Below the pieces are notes generated by a model. The model ran no database searches. It was not told the origin of the DNA and saw only the letters and a program-made list of their open reading frames with translations. From the NCBI GenBank assembly GCA_024280995.1, contig JAMXLM010000004.1, forward strand, positions 1 to 41,269: 41,269 nucleotides of DNA, in the 5' to 3' direction. The position numbers and the translations under genes are program-made. Shown here one piece after another: positions 7,051 to 16,300 of this stretch. Position 1 is the stretch's first letter; every line of letters begins with the position of its first letter. The DNA comes from Candidatus Dormiibacterota bacterium (GTDB lineage Bacteria > Chloroflexota > Dormibacteria > Dormibacterales > Dormibacteraceae).

Positions 7051-10000
7051 CTACCCGAAGAACGTGAACACGCGGTTGATGAAGTCGACCTTGTCTGCGG
7101 CCGAGCCGTACTCCTCGAAACCAAACGGGAGGAAGACGACCTTGTACGTGCCGCTGAAGCTGAGCCCGTCGGTCTGCCCAGCGTCGTCGGTGAAGATCCC
7201 GACGGCCGTGCCGTTCGGGGTGATCTCGTCCATGAATGGAGTCCCGAGGACCGGAGTGCGGCTCACGGAGGTGATGCCGTTGGTGATCGTTCCCGCCACG
7301 CCGTGGAAAGCGGTCGTCGGCTTGTCGTTCTGGGCCTCGCTTCCATCCCAGGTGACGTGCAGGAAGTTCCGGACGAAGTCGGTCGTGCCGGCAGCCTGGT
7401 CCAGCAGGTCCTCGCCCGAGAGCATCAGGTTGCCGCCGTTGTTTAGGTAGGCGGTCAGGTTCTTCTCATACGGGAGGATCGGGCCAGGGAAGCTCGTGCC
7501 TGTGAACCAGACGATGTTCTTGAAGGCCTCCATGTACTTGACCGGGATGGCCGGGTTGGCGTTGAGGTCCCACGTGTCGTGCGCCACGCCGGCGCCCGTC
7601 AGTGCGGCGTCGTAGTAGCTGTTGGTGTCCGGCGCGTTCCCGTCCTCGTCGACGAGCAGCGTGTCGACACTGACCGCGATGGTCGTGATCGTCGCCGCCG
7701 CGCTGTCGGTCGAGCTTGCGGAAGCTGCAGTGACTATCGAGGCGCTGGACGTCCCGTCAGCCGTGCCGGCGGCGGGCGACACCTTGACGCAGACGTCGAA
7801 CGTCGCGCCTGCGATCAGATCCGGAGTCGCCGTGATGGACGTCGAGCAGTCGGAGGCGAAGAAAGTGACGGGGAAGGTTCCTCCCGTCGAGGAAAGGTTG
7901 TAGTGGTCCGTCTTGTAGCCGAGATTCTTCAACGTCTCGGTGTAGCTCTGCGAGGAGCCCGTGCGAGCGCCACCGGTCTGCGAGGACGGCGAGATGCTGA
8001 CCGCGAACGGAGGTGCGATCGGCGTGACCGTCGGCGATCCGGTGAATGGAGTGCTGATCTGTCCGTCGTTGATCCGGGTGCCGTCGTTGACGATCGACGT
8101 CACGCCGGAGCTGAGGTTGGGGTCGATCTGGACGCGGAAGTGGAGAACCAGGTGGCCGCCACCCGCGGTGGTGGCGCCGGTGGGAACGCCCAGACCGTTC
8201 CAGTTGACGGCGCCGTTTTCGAGCACGCCGCCGTTGTTCGCCGAGACGAACGAGGTGTTGGCGGGAATCGGATCGACGACGTGGACCTTGGTCGCCGCCG
8301 CATTGCCGATGTTGGACAGGTTCAGCGTGTAGTCGATGAAGCTACCGGGCCCGACCGGGACGCCGGCGTCGACGGTGGAGAGCCACAGCGCCGGCTCGGG
8401 AGCCGAGCCGTCGGTGAGCTCCCAGGCGCCGCGGCCGTGAGTGCCGGCCGCGAGGACGCGGTGGAAGGTGTCGAGGCTGAGCTGGTCGACGCCGACGATC
8501 GGGATGCCCGAGCCGAGCGCAAACCAGTTCTTGCCGCCGTTGTAGGTCACGAACGGACCGACGTCGGTGGCGGCGTAGATGGTGTCCGTGTGCGCCGGAT
8601 CCAGGACGAGCCAGTTGACCGGCGTGTCCGGCAGGTTGCCGGTGATGTCCTGGAACGTCTGTCCGCCGTCAACGGTCTTGAAGACGTGGCCTGGGTGAGT
8701 CGGTGTGGCGGCGTTGAAGCCGTTGTAGGCGATGTAGGCGGTGCGCCAGTCGCTGCGGTCGACCGCGATGCCGCTCAGGGGACGGTTTGGCAGCACGGAC
8801 TTGCCGATCTGAATCCAGGTCGGGCTGCCGCTCGTCTGCCCGTTCGGGCTGACCCAAAGCAGGCCGTCGTTGGTGCCGACGTAGACGGCCGTGCCGCCGC
8901 CGACGCCGATCGTGGTGATGGTGCAGTTGCGGGCCCCGTTGGGCGCCGCTCCGGTGCATCCGCTCGTGAGGTCGCCGCTTATCGACGCCCACTGCACGTC
9001 ACCGGCCGCGGGCGCCTTCGCGTCGTCGGTCCGGTAGACGTGGAACGTGCCGGTGAAGAGCTGGTTGGTGTTTTCCTGGTTGAGCACTAGCGGCATGTAG
9101 AACTCGGCGCGCTCGGTGACTTTGATGCCGTTGGTGATCGGCTTGTTCTGGAAGAAGTTTCCGCCGCTGTCGGTCATTCGGTAGATCTGGGTCGGCGGCG
9201 CGAAGTAGGTGCCGTAGATGAAGTGCGAGTCGTACGGGTCCACCTGGGCGTTCCCGCCGTCGCCTGAAGTGATGTCGTACCAGGAGCTGGATCCCGCGAT
9301 CTTGCGCAGGGTGCCGTTGTCCTGGGTGCCGCCGACGAAGCGCACCGGGCGGCTGGGGTTGGTCTGGATGGAGCTGAACTGCGAGATCTGAAGGCCGTTC
9401 GCCGCGTCGAACGGATCAACCGCGGGGTCGACGTTCGGGTTGCCGTTGAGGTCGATCCAGTCGACCGCGCTCAGGACGGTCGCTCCCGGCGTACCCGGCA
9501 CTCGACCACCCTGGTGGTGGCTTTCCCAGACGCCGCCGTCGGATCCGATGAGGATGTGCTGCGAGTCCTTGGGATCGAAAACGAGCGAGTGGAAGTCCGG
9601 GTGCTGGTCCCAGCCGAGGTTCTTCCAGGTCGCGCCGCCATCGTCCGAGCGGAAGACGCCCCCCGACGGCGGTGAAAGCGTGTAACCGAACGAGCCGGCC
9701 GCGAAGACGACCAACGGGTTGGTCGGGTCGGTCTCGATGACGTTGTCGTAGGTGCACTGAGTGCCGCAGTAGTCCGCGACGCCGTTGAGGCCGCCGATCC
9801 GCTGGACCGGGAACCAGCTTGCGCCGGCGTCCGTGGACTTGAACACGCGCGCCACGCGGTGGGCGCCCGGTCCGCCGACGCTCGGAGGCGCGGACGGCCC
9901 GTTGATGAAGTCAAACCCGACGTACAGGACCGGCGACTGGCCGGCAGGGTGCGAGAGTCCGATGCTGAAGCGGGTCGGGCCGGCGGAGAAGTCGGCCTCG

Positions 10001-11004
10001 GCCGGCAGGCCGTTCATGATCGGGTTCCAGGTCGTGCCGCCATCGATGCTCTTGTACATCTGGTCGCCCATGAAGGACGCGTAGAGCACGTTCGGGGTGA
10101 TCGGGTCGATTCGGAGCTCGGTGGCGCCAAGGGAGCTGCCCGGCGCCGCCTTGAGAAGATTCCACGTCACACCGCCGTCCTTCGACTCCCACAGGCCCCA
10201 CTGCGAGTGGACGGGAGGGCTCGTGCGGTGCGCGCCGCCGCGGCCGCGGATGATCGCCGCGTAGACGTGATTGGCGTTGGTCGGATCGACCGCCAGTCGC
10301 GCGGTGGAGACGCCGATGAAGAAATCGCCGGAGACGTGGGCCCAGGTGTTGCCGCCGTCGGTCGACTTGAGGATGCCGTTGCCGAAGTAGCTGTCGCCGG
10401 AGAACGCGCCTTCGCCGGTGCCGTCGTAGATGACGTTGTTGTCCGAAGGGGCGACCGCGATGGCGCCTGTTGCCAGCGAGGGGAGCGTGTCGGTGCGTGG
10501 AACCCATGTGTTGGTCCCCGGGTCCATGGTCCAGATGCCACCCTGCGCCGCGCCGAGGATGAAGCGGCCGTTCTGCAGGATCGCGAGCGCGCCGATGCGG
10601 CCGCTCACGTCCGCCAGAGCGCCGTCGCTGCGCTGGACCTGGATGATCGGGTTCGGGCCGATCGGAGCCCAGGGTCCGTTGAAGGAAGCGGTGGCGGCGG
10701 CATTGCCGTTGAGACCGTTGCGGATCTGGTTTGCCTTCCCGGCGGCCGCCGAGCGCGCCGAGGCCGCCGTCTCGACGTTCAGCGGGTCGTCGCCCGCAGT
10801 GCGGCTCAGGACGTAGTCGTCGTTGATGGCGAGCTGCGTCCCATCGTCATTGATGTCCGGGAACGGTGTGCCCGGAATCTGTACAGCCGCGTCGGGCCCG
10901 GGCGGGGCCGGCACGGTTACCGCTCCGGCGGGCGAGGCACCCGCCCACAAGACATTGAACGCGAGCGCCAACGCGCTCAGGACACGCCATCCACGCTTCC
11001 CCAT
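7051..11004 (-). CDS. Secreted BNR-repeat beta-propeller protein with C-terminal adhesion-type domains
   Basis: A 1317-residue exported protein. Residues 1-28 are a signal peptide ending ASPAGA. Residues about 105-860 form a sortilin/exo-glycanase-like propeller with at least six Asp-box repeats of the S-x-DGG-x-TW kind (near residues 214, 274, 319, 390, 452 and 777). About 872-985 is a DUF11-like beta-sandwich (DYTLNLSNIGNAAATKVHVV and the following strand), about 1000-1110 another immunoglobulin-like sandwich, and about 1112-1317 a domain with LLVDEDG and a GGNLMLSGEDLLDQ turn recalling class-I amidotransferase-like folds found at the ends of secreted peptidases. No sortase signal or C-terminal anchor is seen. 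It may bind or cleave a polymer outside the cell; catalysis is not evident. A GAGGAG site lies 5 nt before the ATG. Confidence 0.85.
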   Translation of the reverse strand: MGKRGWRVLSALALAFNVLWAGASPAGAVTVPAPPGPDAAVQIPGTPFPDINDDGTQLAINDDYVLSRTAGDDPLNVETAASARSAAAGKANQIRNGLNGNAAATASFNGPWAPIGPNPIIQVQRSDGALADVSGRIGALAILQNGRFILGAAQGGIWTMDPGTNTWVPRTDTLPSLATGAIAVAPSDNNVIYDGTGEGAFSGDSYFGNGILKSTDGGNTWAHVSGDFFIGVSTARLAVDPTNANHVYAAIIRGRGGAHRTSPPVHSQWGLWESKDGGVTWNLLKAAPGSSLGATELRIDPITPNVLYASFMGDQMYKSIDGGTTWNPIMNGLPAEADFSAGPTRFSIGLSHPAGQSPVLYVGFDFINGPSAPPSVGGPGAHRVARVFKSTDAGASWFPVQRIGGLNGVADYCGTQCTYDNVIETDPTNPLVVFAAGSFGYTLSPPSGGVFRSDDGGATWKNLGWDQHPDFHSLVFDPKDSQHILIGSDGGVWESHHQGGRVPGTPGATVLSAVDWIDLNGNPNVDPAVDPFDAANGLQISQFSSIQTNPSRPVRFVGGTQDNGTLRKIAGSSSWYDITSGDGGNAQVDPYDSHFIYGTYFAPPTQIYRMTDSGGNFFQNKPITNGIKVTERAEFYMPLVLNQENTNQLFTGTFHVYRTDDAKAPAAGDVQWASISGDLTSGCTGAAPNGARNCTITTIGVGGGTAVYVGTNDGLLWVSPNGQTSGSPTWIQIGKSVLPNRPLSGIAVDRSDWRTAYIAYNGFNAATPTHPGHVFKTVDGGQTFQDITGNLPDTPVNWLVLDPAHTDTIYAATDVGPFVTYNGGKNWFALGSGIPIVGVDQLSLDTFHRVLAAGTHGRGAWELTDGSAPEPALWLSTVDAGVPVGPGSFIDYTLNLSNIGNAAATKVHVVDPIPANTSFVSANNGGVLENGAVNWNGLGVPTGATTAGGGHLVLHFRVQIDPNLSSGVTSIVNDGTRINDGQISTPFTGSPTVTPIAPPFAVSISPSSQTGGARTGSSQSYTETLKNLGYKTDHYNLSSTGGTFPVTFFASDCSTSITATPDLIAGATFDVCVKVSPAAGTADGTSSASIVTAASASSTDSAAATITTIAVSVDTLLVDEDGNAPDTNSYYDAALTGAGVAHDTWDLNANPAIPVKYMEAFKNIVWFTGTSFPGPILPYEKNLTAYLNNGGNLMLSGEDLLDQAAGTTDFVRNFLHVTWDGSEAQNDKPTTAFHGVAGTITNGITSVSRTPVLGTPFMDEITPNGTAVGIFTDDAGQTDGLSFSGTYKVVFLPFGFEEYGSAADKVDFINRVFTFFG

Positions 11005-11102
11005 CTCGACTCCTCTCGATTACGGACCGACGGAATCAGCTGTCGCCGACCGAGCGATTTGCGTCTGAATCCGGCCGCCGTGTCCACGGCACCCCGGGCG
11101 AG

Positions 11103-11157
11103 CCGAAATACTGTGGGCCAGCCCTGGAGTGAAAGTCAAGCGAGCCTTAAGGCGGCC
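11103..11157 (-). repeat. Imperfect 55-bp direct repeat, copy 1 (promoter-proximal)
   Basis: Read on the minus strand, this copy and the one at 11285-11338 share GGCCG, an AAGG box, TTGACT, CCAGGG and CACAGTA in the same order with small length differences. TTGACT looks like a -35 box, but ACAGTA follows 19 nt later, wider than ideal. A duplicated promoter or regulator-binding region for the BNR gene is the simplest reading. Confidence 0.5.
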
Positions 11158-11284
11158 TTCATGATTCGAACTCGGGCGGCGGCGAACAGGGGCCGCATGC
11201 CGCGACCCCTGCCGTGTGCCTACGCAGTGTTGTCGTATGGCACCCTCTCCCCTGAACTGCGGCGTCGGCCTCGTCCCCGCGAGG

Positions 11285-11338
11285 CAGGCCTACTGTGAAG
11301 CAGGCCCTGGCTGAAGTCAAACAATCCTTCAGTCGGCC
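11285..11338 (-). repeat. Imperfect 55-bp direct repeat, copy 2 (distal)
   Basis: This second copy lies 182 bp further upstream of the BNR gene. On the minus strand it carries TTGACT and then ACAGTA 18 nt later, with CCAGGG between them, matching the order in copy 1. It begins 36 bp beyond the debranching-enzyme stop codon. Confidence 0.5.
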
Positions 11339-11374
11339 TTAAGCAAGGCGGCGCGGCCTACATATAAGGACGCG

Positions 11375-13315
11375 CTAAACGATTTGCACGCCTGCCGGAA
11401 GCCGGCCGGTCGTCACCTCCGTGCCACGGACTCCGAAGTCCAGCCTGTGTCCGGCGAAATGCAGACCGGTCACCTCGATCCAGCTCCACAGCGCCGTCTC
11501 CATCGGGGCGACCCGGAGGATGTTTCGACGCGGGTCTGCCTCGAGACCAAGGATCGTGTTGACGCAAGCGAACATCGCGGCCGCCGACCAGAGCTGCGGC
11601 GTGCAGGTGTTCCAGTACTCGCGCGGCCGCTCACCAGGCGTGCGCGCGTCGCCGCAGAACAGCTCTGGCGGCCGGTGCATCGGAAAGTCGACGGAGGCTT
11701 CGACGAGCGCGCGCGCCAGCCGCTCGGCCTCGGTTGCGAAGCCGTACTGGCGCATGCCCGCCACCGCGAGGGCGGTGTCGAACGGCCAGACAGACCCGTT
11801 GTGGTAGCTGCACGCGTCGTAGTTGACGGCACGCTCGGACAGCGTGCGGACGCCCCAGCCCGAGAAAAGCTCTGGAGAGAGCAATCGCTGTACCACGTGC
11901 GCGGCTTTCGGCCTGTCGAGGATGCGCATCCACAAGCAGTGGCCCGGGTTCGATGTGATCGCCTCGACCTGCCGCTTGTTGCCGTCGAGCGCCTGAGCGA
12001 CGAACCTCTCCTTGGGCATCCAGAAATCGCGGTTGAACCTGCGCTTCAGCTCTACCGCTTGCCCGCGCAGCGATGCATCGCGACGCGACATTCCGACCAG
12101 GCCGCGGTGGAGGTACGCCTGAACCTCGCACAGCGCGGCGGGCCGCAGCACGTCTGATCCGTCGGTGTTGGTCAGGGAATCGAAGGAGTCCTTCCAGCCG
12201 GCGTTGCGATAGGTGATTCCGCGGTCTTCGATGTAGCCGTCGCCGTCCACGTCGCCGTAGCTGCGGCACCACTCGAGGGCCGCGGTTGCCGCCGGCTGCA
12301 GCTCGTCTACGAATCGACGATCGTGCGTCCAGGCCTCAGTCTCCGTCAGGGCGCACAGGAACAGCGCGGACGCGTCGACTGTCGTGTACAGGACGTGCGG
12401 CCAAAGGCCGCGCTCGACGACCTCGCCATCGCGGACCTCGTGGAGGATCCTGCCCGGCTGTTCGTCGCTGCGATCGTCGACCCGAGTTCCCTGGTGCCTG
12501 GCAAGAAATCGCAGAACCCCGCGCGCGATTTCGGGGTTCACGGTCAGCAGCAGGGTCGAGCTGATGAGCGCGTCCCGGCCGAACGGGACGACGTACCAGG
12601 GCAGTCCGCCGGTCGGATACAGGCCGGTGTCGAAATGGTTGGCCAGCATGCGGATGTCGTCGAGCGCCTGGTCGAGCAGCTGGTTGAGCGCGGGGTTGTC
12701 CGTGCGAATCGACATCGAATCCGCCTTCCACCGCGGATACAGGTCCTTCGCCTCCGCCAGTCCCGCGACGAAGTCGACGATGGGGTGCTCGGACTCGGGG
12801 ACGACGTCGAGGCGCAGGCTGAACTCGTCGCCAGGCAGCAGGCGGACCTGGTGCTTGAGGCCCTCCGGGAACGCGATCACGCGCGCGGCGCGTTTGCCGT
12901 GGACGAACCTCACGCCGTCGGCGGTATCGACGGCCAGGACGTCGACCGGATGCGCGAGCTGCGGCACCGCGCCTCGGATCCCGAGCATCGGCGCGAAGTC
13001 GCAAGCGACGTCGATCTCGATCACGTCCTCGACCACCGCCGCGCCTGGGTTCGTGATCACTATCCTTTCGTGCAGGCCGGCCTCGAGAAATCGAGTTCGG
13101 CTGACGTGCAGCCCGCCGCCATCGAGCTCGAACGTCGCCGAGGCGTCGTCGGCCGAGAAGCCGAGCGGCTCGGGCGCCACTCCGTTGACCAGGAGCCGGA
13201 GCCGGGACAGGATTCGCGTGTCGCCGTCCCATACACCGTCGCCGAGGAACTCGGAGGCGTTGATCGACCCGTCGCGCGCGGAGACCGCGAAGTAACGATC
13301 GCGCTTCATCATCAC
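11375..13315 (-). CDS. Glycogen-debranching-type amylo-alpha-1,6-glucosidase family protein
   Basis: A 646-residue cytoplasmic protein. Residues 1 to about 190 form the beta-sandwich typical of GDE-N-type domains (FAVSARDGSINASEFLGDG, GDTRILSRLRLLVNG). Residues about 200-620 form an (alpha/alpha)6 barrel with PWYVVPFGRDALISS, WKDSFDSLTNTDG and the conserved YHNGSVWPFDTALA, as in bacterial debranching-like and mannosylglycerate-hydrolase-like enzymes. The exact substrate is uncertain; an alpha-glucan or sucrose-type glycoside is plausible. GTG 13315 is the first start after an in-frame stop, so it is close to right; two ATGs follow at once. It lies 29 bp after the GAF-oxidoreductase gene on the same strand and is probably co-transcribed with it. 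Confidence 0.85.
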   Translation of the reverse strand: MMMKRDRYFAVSARDGSINASEFLGDGVWDGDTRILSRLRLLVNGVAPEPLGFSADDASATFELDGGGLHVSRTRFLEAGLHERIVITNPGAAVVEDVIEIDVACDFAPMLGIRGAVPQLAHPVDVLAVDTADGVRFVHGKRAARVIAFPEGLKHQVRLLPGDEFSLRLDVVPESEHPIVDFVAGLAEAKDLYPRWKADSMSIRTDNPALNQLLDQALDDIRMLANHFDTGLYPTGGLPWYVVPFGRDALISSTLLLTVNPEIARGVLRFLARHQGTRVDDRSDEQPGRILHEVRDGEVVERGLWPHVLYTTVDASALFLCALTETEAWTHDRRFVDELQPAATAALEWCRSYGDVDGDGYIEDRGITYRNAGWKDSFDSLTNTDGSDVLRPAALCEVQAYLHRGLVGMSRRDASLRGQAVELKRRFNRDFWMPKERFVAQALDGNKRQVEAITSNPGHCLWMRILDRPKAAHVVQRLLSPELFSGWGVRTLSERAVNYDACSYHNGSVWPFDTALAVAGMRQYGFATEAERLARALVEASVDFPMHRPPELFCGDARTPGERPREYWNTCTPQLWSAAAMFACVNTILGLEADPRRNILRVAPMETALWSWIEVTGLHFAGHRLDFGVRGTEVTTGRLPAGVQIV

Positions 13316-13344
13316 GCGCTCGGAGATCAGCTGCCCCGACGAGA

Positions 13345-16300
13345 TCAGTTCGCGCTACCTATCGGGGTTGTTCTCGCGGGCGCTTCGAACGCGGGGCGTG
13401 AACCGAGCGCGTACTCCGTGTACTCGTGGCGCGCCAGAAGCTCCGTCGCCATCGCCTCGAGGTCGCGCACGCGCTGGTTGGCGCGAATCGCTTCGCGGAT
13501 CGACAGGATGCCGACGGCCGGATGCCTCTTCTCGATGACGTGCCGGAGCATGTTGAGGTGCGCATTGTCGGGCACGCCCGGCTCGCGGATCCGGCGCACC
13601 GCCGCGCGCACGGTTGCCTGGGTGCCGTCGATGGCCTCGCCCTTGCCGAAGTCGAACTTGTAGCTCGGGCTGCGCCCCGCCGCTCGCTTCTCGCCGCTGA
13701 GCTTGATCCACTTGGCGTTCTCCGCCCCTTTGCCGACGTCGATCACCAACCGCACCGAACGTCCCTCGTAGTCGAAGTGCGCGTTCATGCGCGCGTAGCT
13801 CTCGCGCTGCCCCTCCAGGCCTTCGTGCCGGCCGATCAGCAGCGGCGCGTCCGCGTCGAGCTTGATGCGGTCGATCGGCGTGAGCAGCGAGATGATGGCG
13901 AAGGCGTGGGGGATGAGGTCCGCGATGACCCCGATGTCCGCAGCCGCGCCGACGAGCGGCTGCTCCTCGAGGATCTCGATCCGGATCTCCTCGACGCTGT
14001 CCAGGAAGTTGCGCAGCGTGCGCTCCTCGGTCAGGAGCATGCCGAGCAGTCTCACCTCGAGCTTGAAGTAGTAGTGGTCAGCGGCGACGATCTCGACGCC
14101 GCCCGGAGCAGTGTCGAGAAACTTGCGGTACTCGTCGGGCGGCGAGCCCAGCGGCTTTTCGATCAGCACCACATCGGAGAGGTCGTAGTAGCGCTGCAGC
14201 GTCGCAAGGTGCGTCGCCGCAGGTGTGGCTATGTACGTGATGACGTACGAGCTCGACTCGAGCTCCCGCTCGAGCTGGTCGTAGGCCGGCGAGGAGTGGC
14301 TGTCCCAGTAGAAGGAGTCGCCGTGCGTCCTGACCTCTTCTTCCTTGACGCCCATGCGGTCGCGTGAGCCGGGCGAGTCCTGCTCGACGACGTGCGTGCG
14401 GAAGTTGAAGAACTGTTTCAGCGTCAGCAGGTGCTGGTAGGCCTTCTGGCCCCACTGGCCGAAGCCGATCAGCACGAAGTCTTTCTGCAGGTGGCGTTCC
14501 TCCTCCGCCAGCGCGTGGAGGCGCGCGTTCTTGATCGCCACGGCGGCCTGGACGCCAAGGGCCTGCGCGCGCTGCACCTCCTCGGGCCGAAACGCGCGGT
14601 TGCGGCTGCGCTCGACCAGGATTGCCGCGCCGATCGCCTGGTCGTCGGCGACGAGCGGCAGCGCCAGCAGCGAGCGCACCGCAAACGTGCGCACGTAAGA
14701 CGAATCGACCTCGGGGCTCGATGATGCGTCTTCGATGACGACGGGCTGCTCATGGTCGAGCACGCTGAAGAGGAACGAACCCTGGGCTCGTTCGCCGTGC
14801 TCGCGGCGCCACAGGTCCTGCAGGTCGGATGCAGCCGCGCCGTACCAGCCCTCGCGGTCCTCCTCGAACAGGGCGATCTGGCAGAGCGAGGCATCGACGA
14901 GTCGCGCCATGTTCTGCGCGACGAGGGTCAGCGTCTGGTCGAGGTCGATCGAGCTGGCGATCGCCTTGCTCACGTCTGCCACCAGCTCGAGCTGCTCAGC
15001 GTGGCGCTGCGCCTCTTCGTAAAGGCGCGCCGTCTCGACCGCGACCGCCAGCTGGCCGGCCGCCGCGCGCAGCGCCTCGACCTGGCCCCAGTCCGGGCGG
15101 CGCTGGTCGGAGCGGTGATAGCCCACCTCCAGCACCCCGGTCGCGCGCCGCGAGTTGTCGCTGCCGAACGGAAGGAAGATGCGCACGAGGTCCTTGTGGC
15201 CGCCGCGCTCGAAGACCTCGCCGGCCAGCGTGAACGGTGGCTCCTCGCCCTTGTGCGCCTTCTCGCCGATCAAGCAGACGAGCACCTCCCCCTTCACCAT
15301 CCCGTTGCTGTACACGACCGGCACGCTTGCCCATGTAGTCGGCACCGGGATGCCGCCGGCGATGACGTCTGCGTGCTCGCTCGAGGGCATCGGACCGACG
15401 ATCGCCGGCTGCCAGGTGCGGGCGACGTACACGAGGACGTCCTCTTCGGCGAGGACTCGGTCCTCCTCCGTCGTCGACCACCGCGAAGACTTCTGCTCCG
15501 CCGTTACCGCGCCCGCGGCCATGCGTACGACCGTCGCCCTATCGTCTCGCTCCTCCAGCAGGTACACGGTCGCGAAGTTGAAGTCGAACTCGGGGACGTC
15601 CGAGTCGGTCAGGTTTCCCGCCACCGCGTCGATCACCTGGTGGCGTGTCGCGCCGGGCTTGAGCATCGCGGTCGTCATGTCGCCGAGCGCGCTCAGCAGC
15701 CGGTTGCTGTTCTCCAGCTCGGCGATCAGCCTCTGCGACGCAAGCGCACCGCCGATCAGCTGCGCGCCCGCCTTCAACATCTCGTCGGTCGACGGCGCGC
15801 GGCGGACCGTCGCCACCGGGTCGCGACTCATGAGGACGAGGAAGCCGTGAGGCTCGTCGGGCGTCCCCAGCGCGTAGGTCGCGACCGGGTGCAGGTCCGT
15901 CTCTGCGGTCGCCTCGCCGATCGTCTTCTCCAGCGCCTTCTCCCACGACGTGCCGGCGTCCGCTCGGTCGACGCGCGTCGGTGCCGCGGTGCGCAGGTGC
16001 GCGGTGACGAGCTCGAGGTGCGAGCGCTGCTGGGCGAACTGATAGATCGCCGCGCCGTCGAGATTCGAGGCCATCAGCAGGTCGGCGAGGGCGATGGACA
16101 GCAGCCGTCGCAGCTCCCTTGCGTCGGTGCGGGCGTCGCCCACAGGCGCGGTGAGGAGGGACGTCAGGCGCGACAGCCCGTCGAGTGCGGAACGCTCCGC
16201 GCCTTCGAGCGCGTCCTGGATGAGGCCGGCGGCGGTCGCGGCGCGGCGCTCGAGCTCGCTGAGCCGCGCGTCGTCCGGCGCCTTCTCTTTGATCCGGTAG

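Larger units (their letters stand above)
11005..11374. other. 370-bp intergenic region upstream of the BNR gene
   Basis: No coding frame here is convincing. The stretch holds two copies of an imperfect 55-bp repeat (listed separately), a 10-bp palindrome GCCTTAAGGC at 11144-11153 inside the first copy, and a 6-bp inverted pair CAGGGG/CCCCTG at 11187-11192 and 11206-11211. Since both flanking genes are on the minus strand, it is the promoter region of the BNR gene and the downstream trailer of the debranching-enzyme gene. Confidence 0.6.

Noticed and set aside
5841..7124. 427-codon minus-strand open frame opposite the channel gene
   Set aside because: No recognisable domain and it runs through the terminator at 6991-7022.
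9859..11298. 479-codon plus-strand open frame opposite the BNR gene
   Set aside because: Its composition (Arg/Asp/Val/Gly-rich) is that of an antisense shadow in GC-rich DNA, and the minus frame has clear motifs and a signal peptide.
11358..11368. TATA-like TACATATAAGG near the end of the debranching-enzyme gene
   Set aside because: No matching -35 box at a proper distance on either strand and no gene placed to use it.
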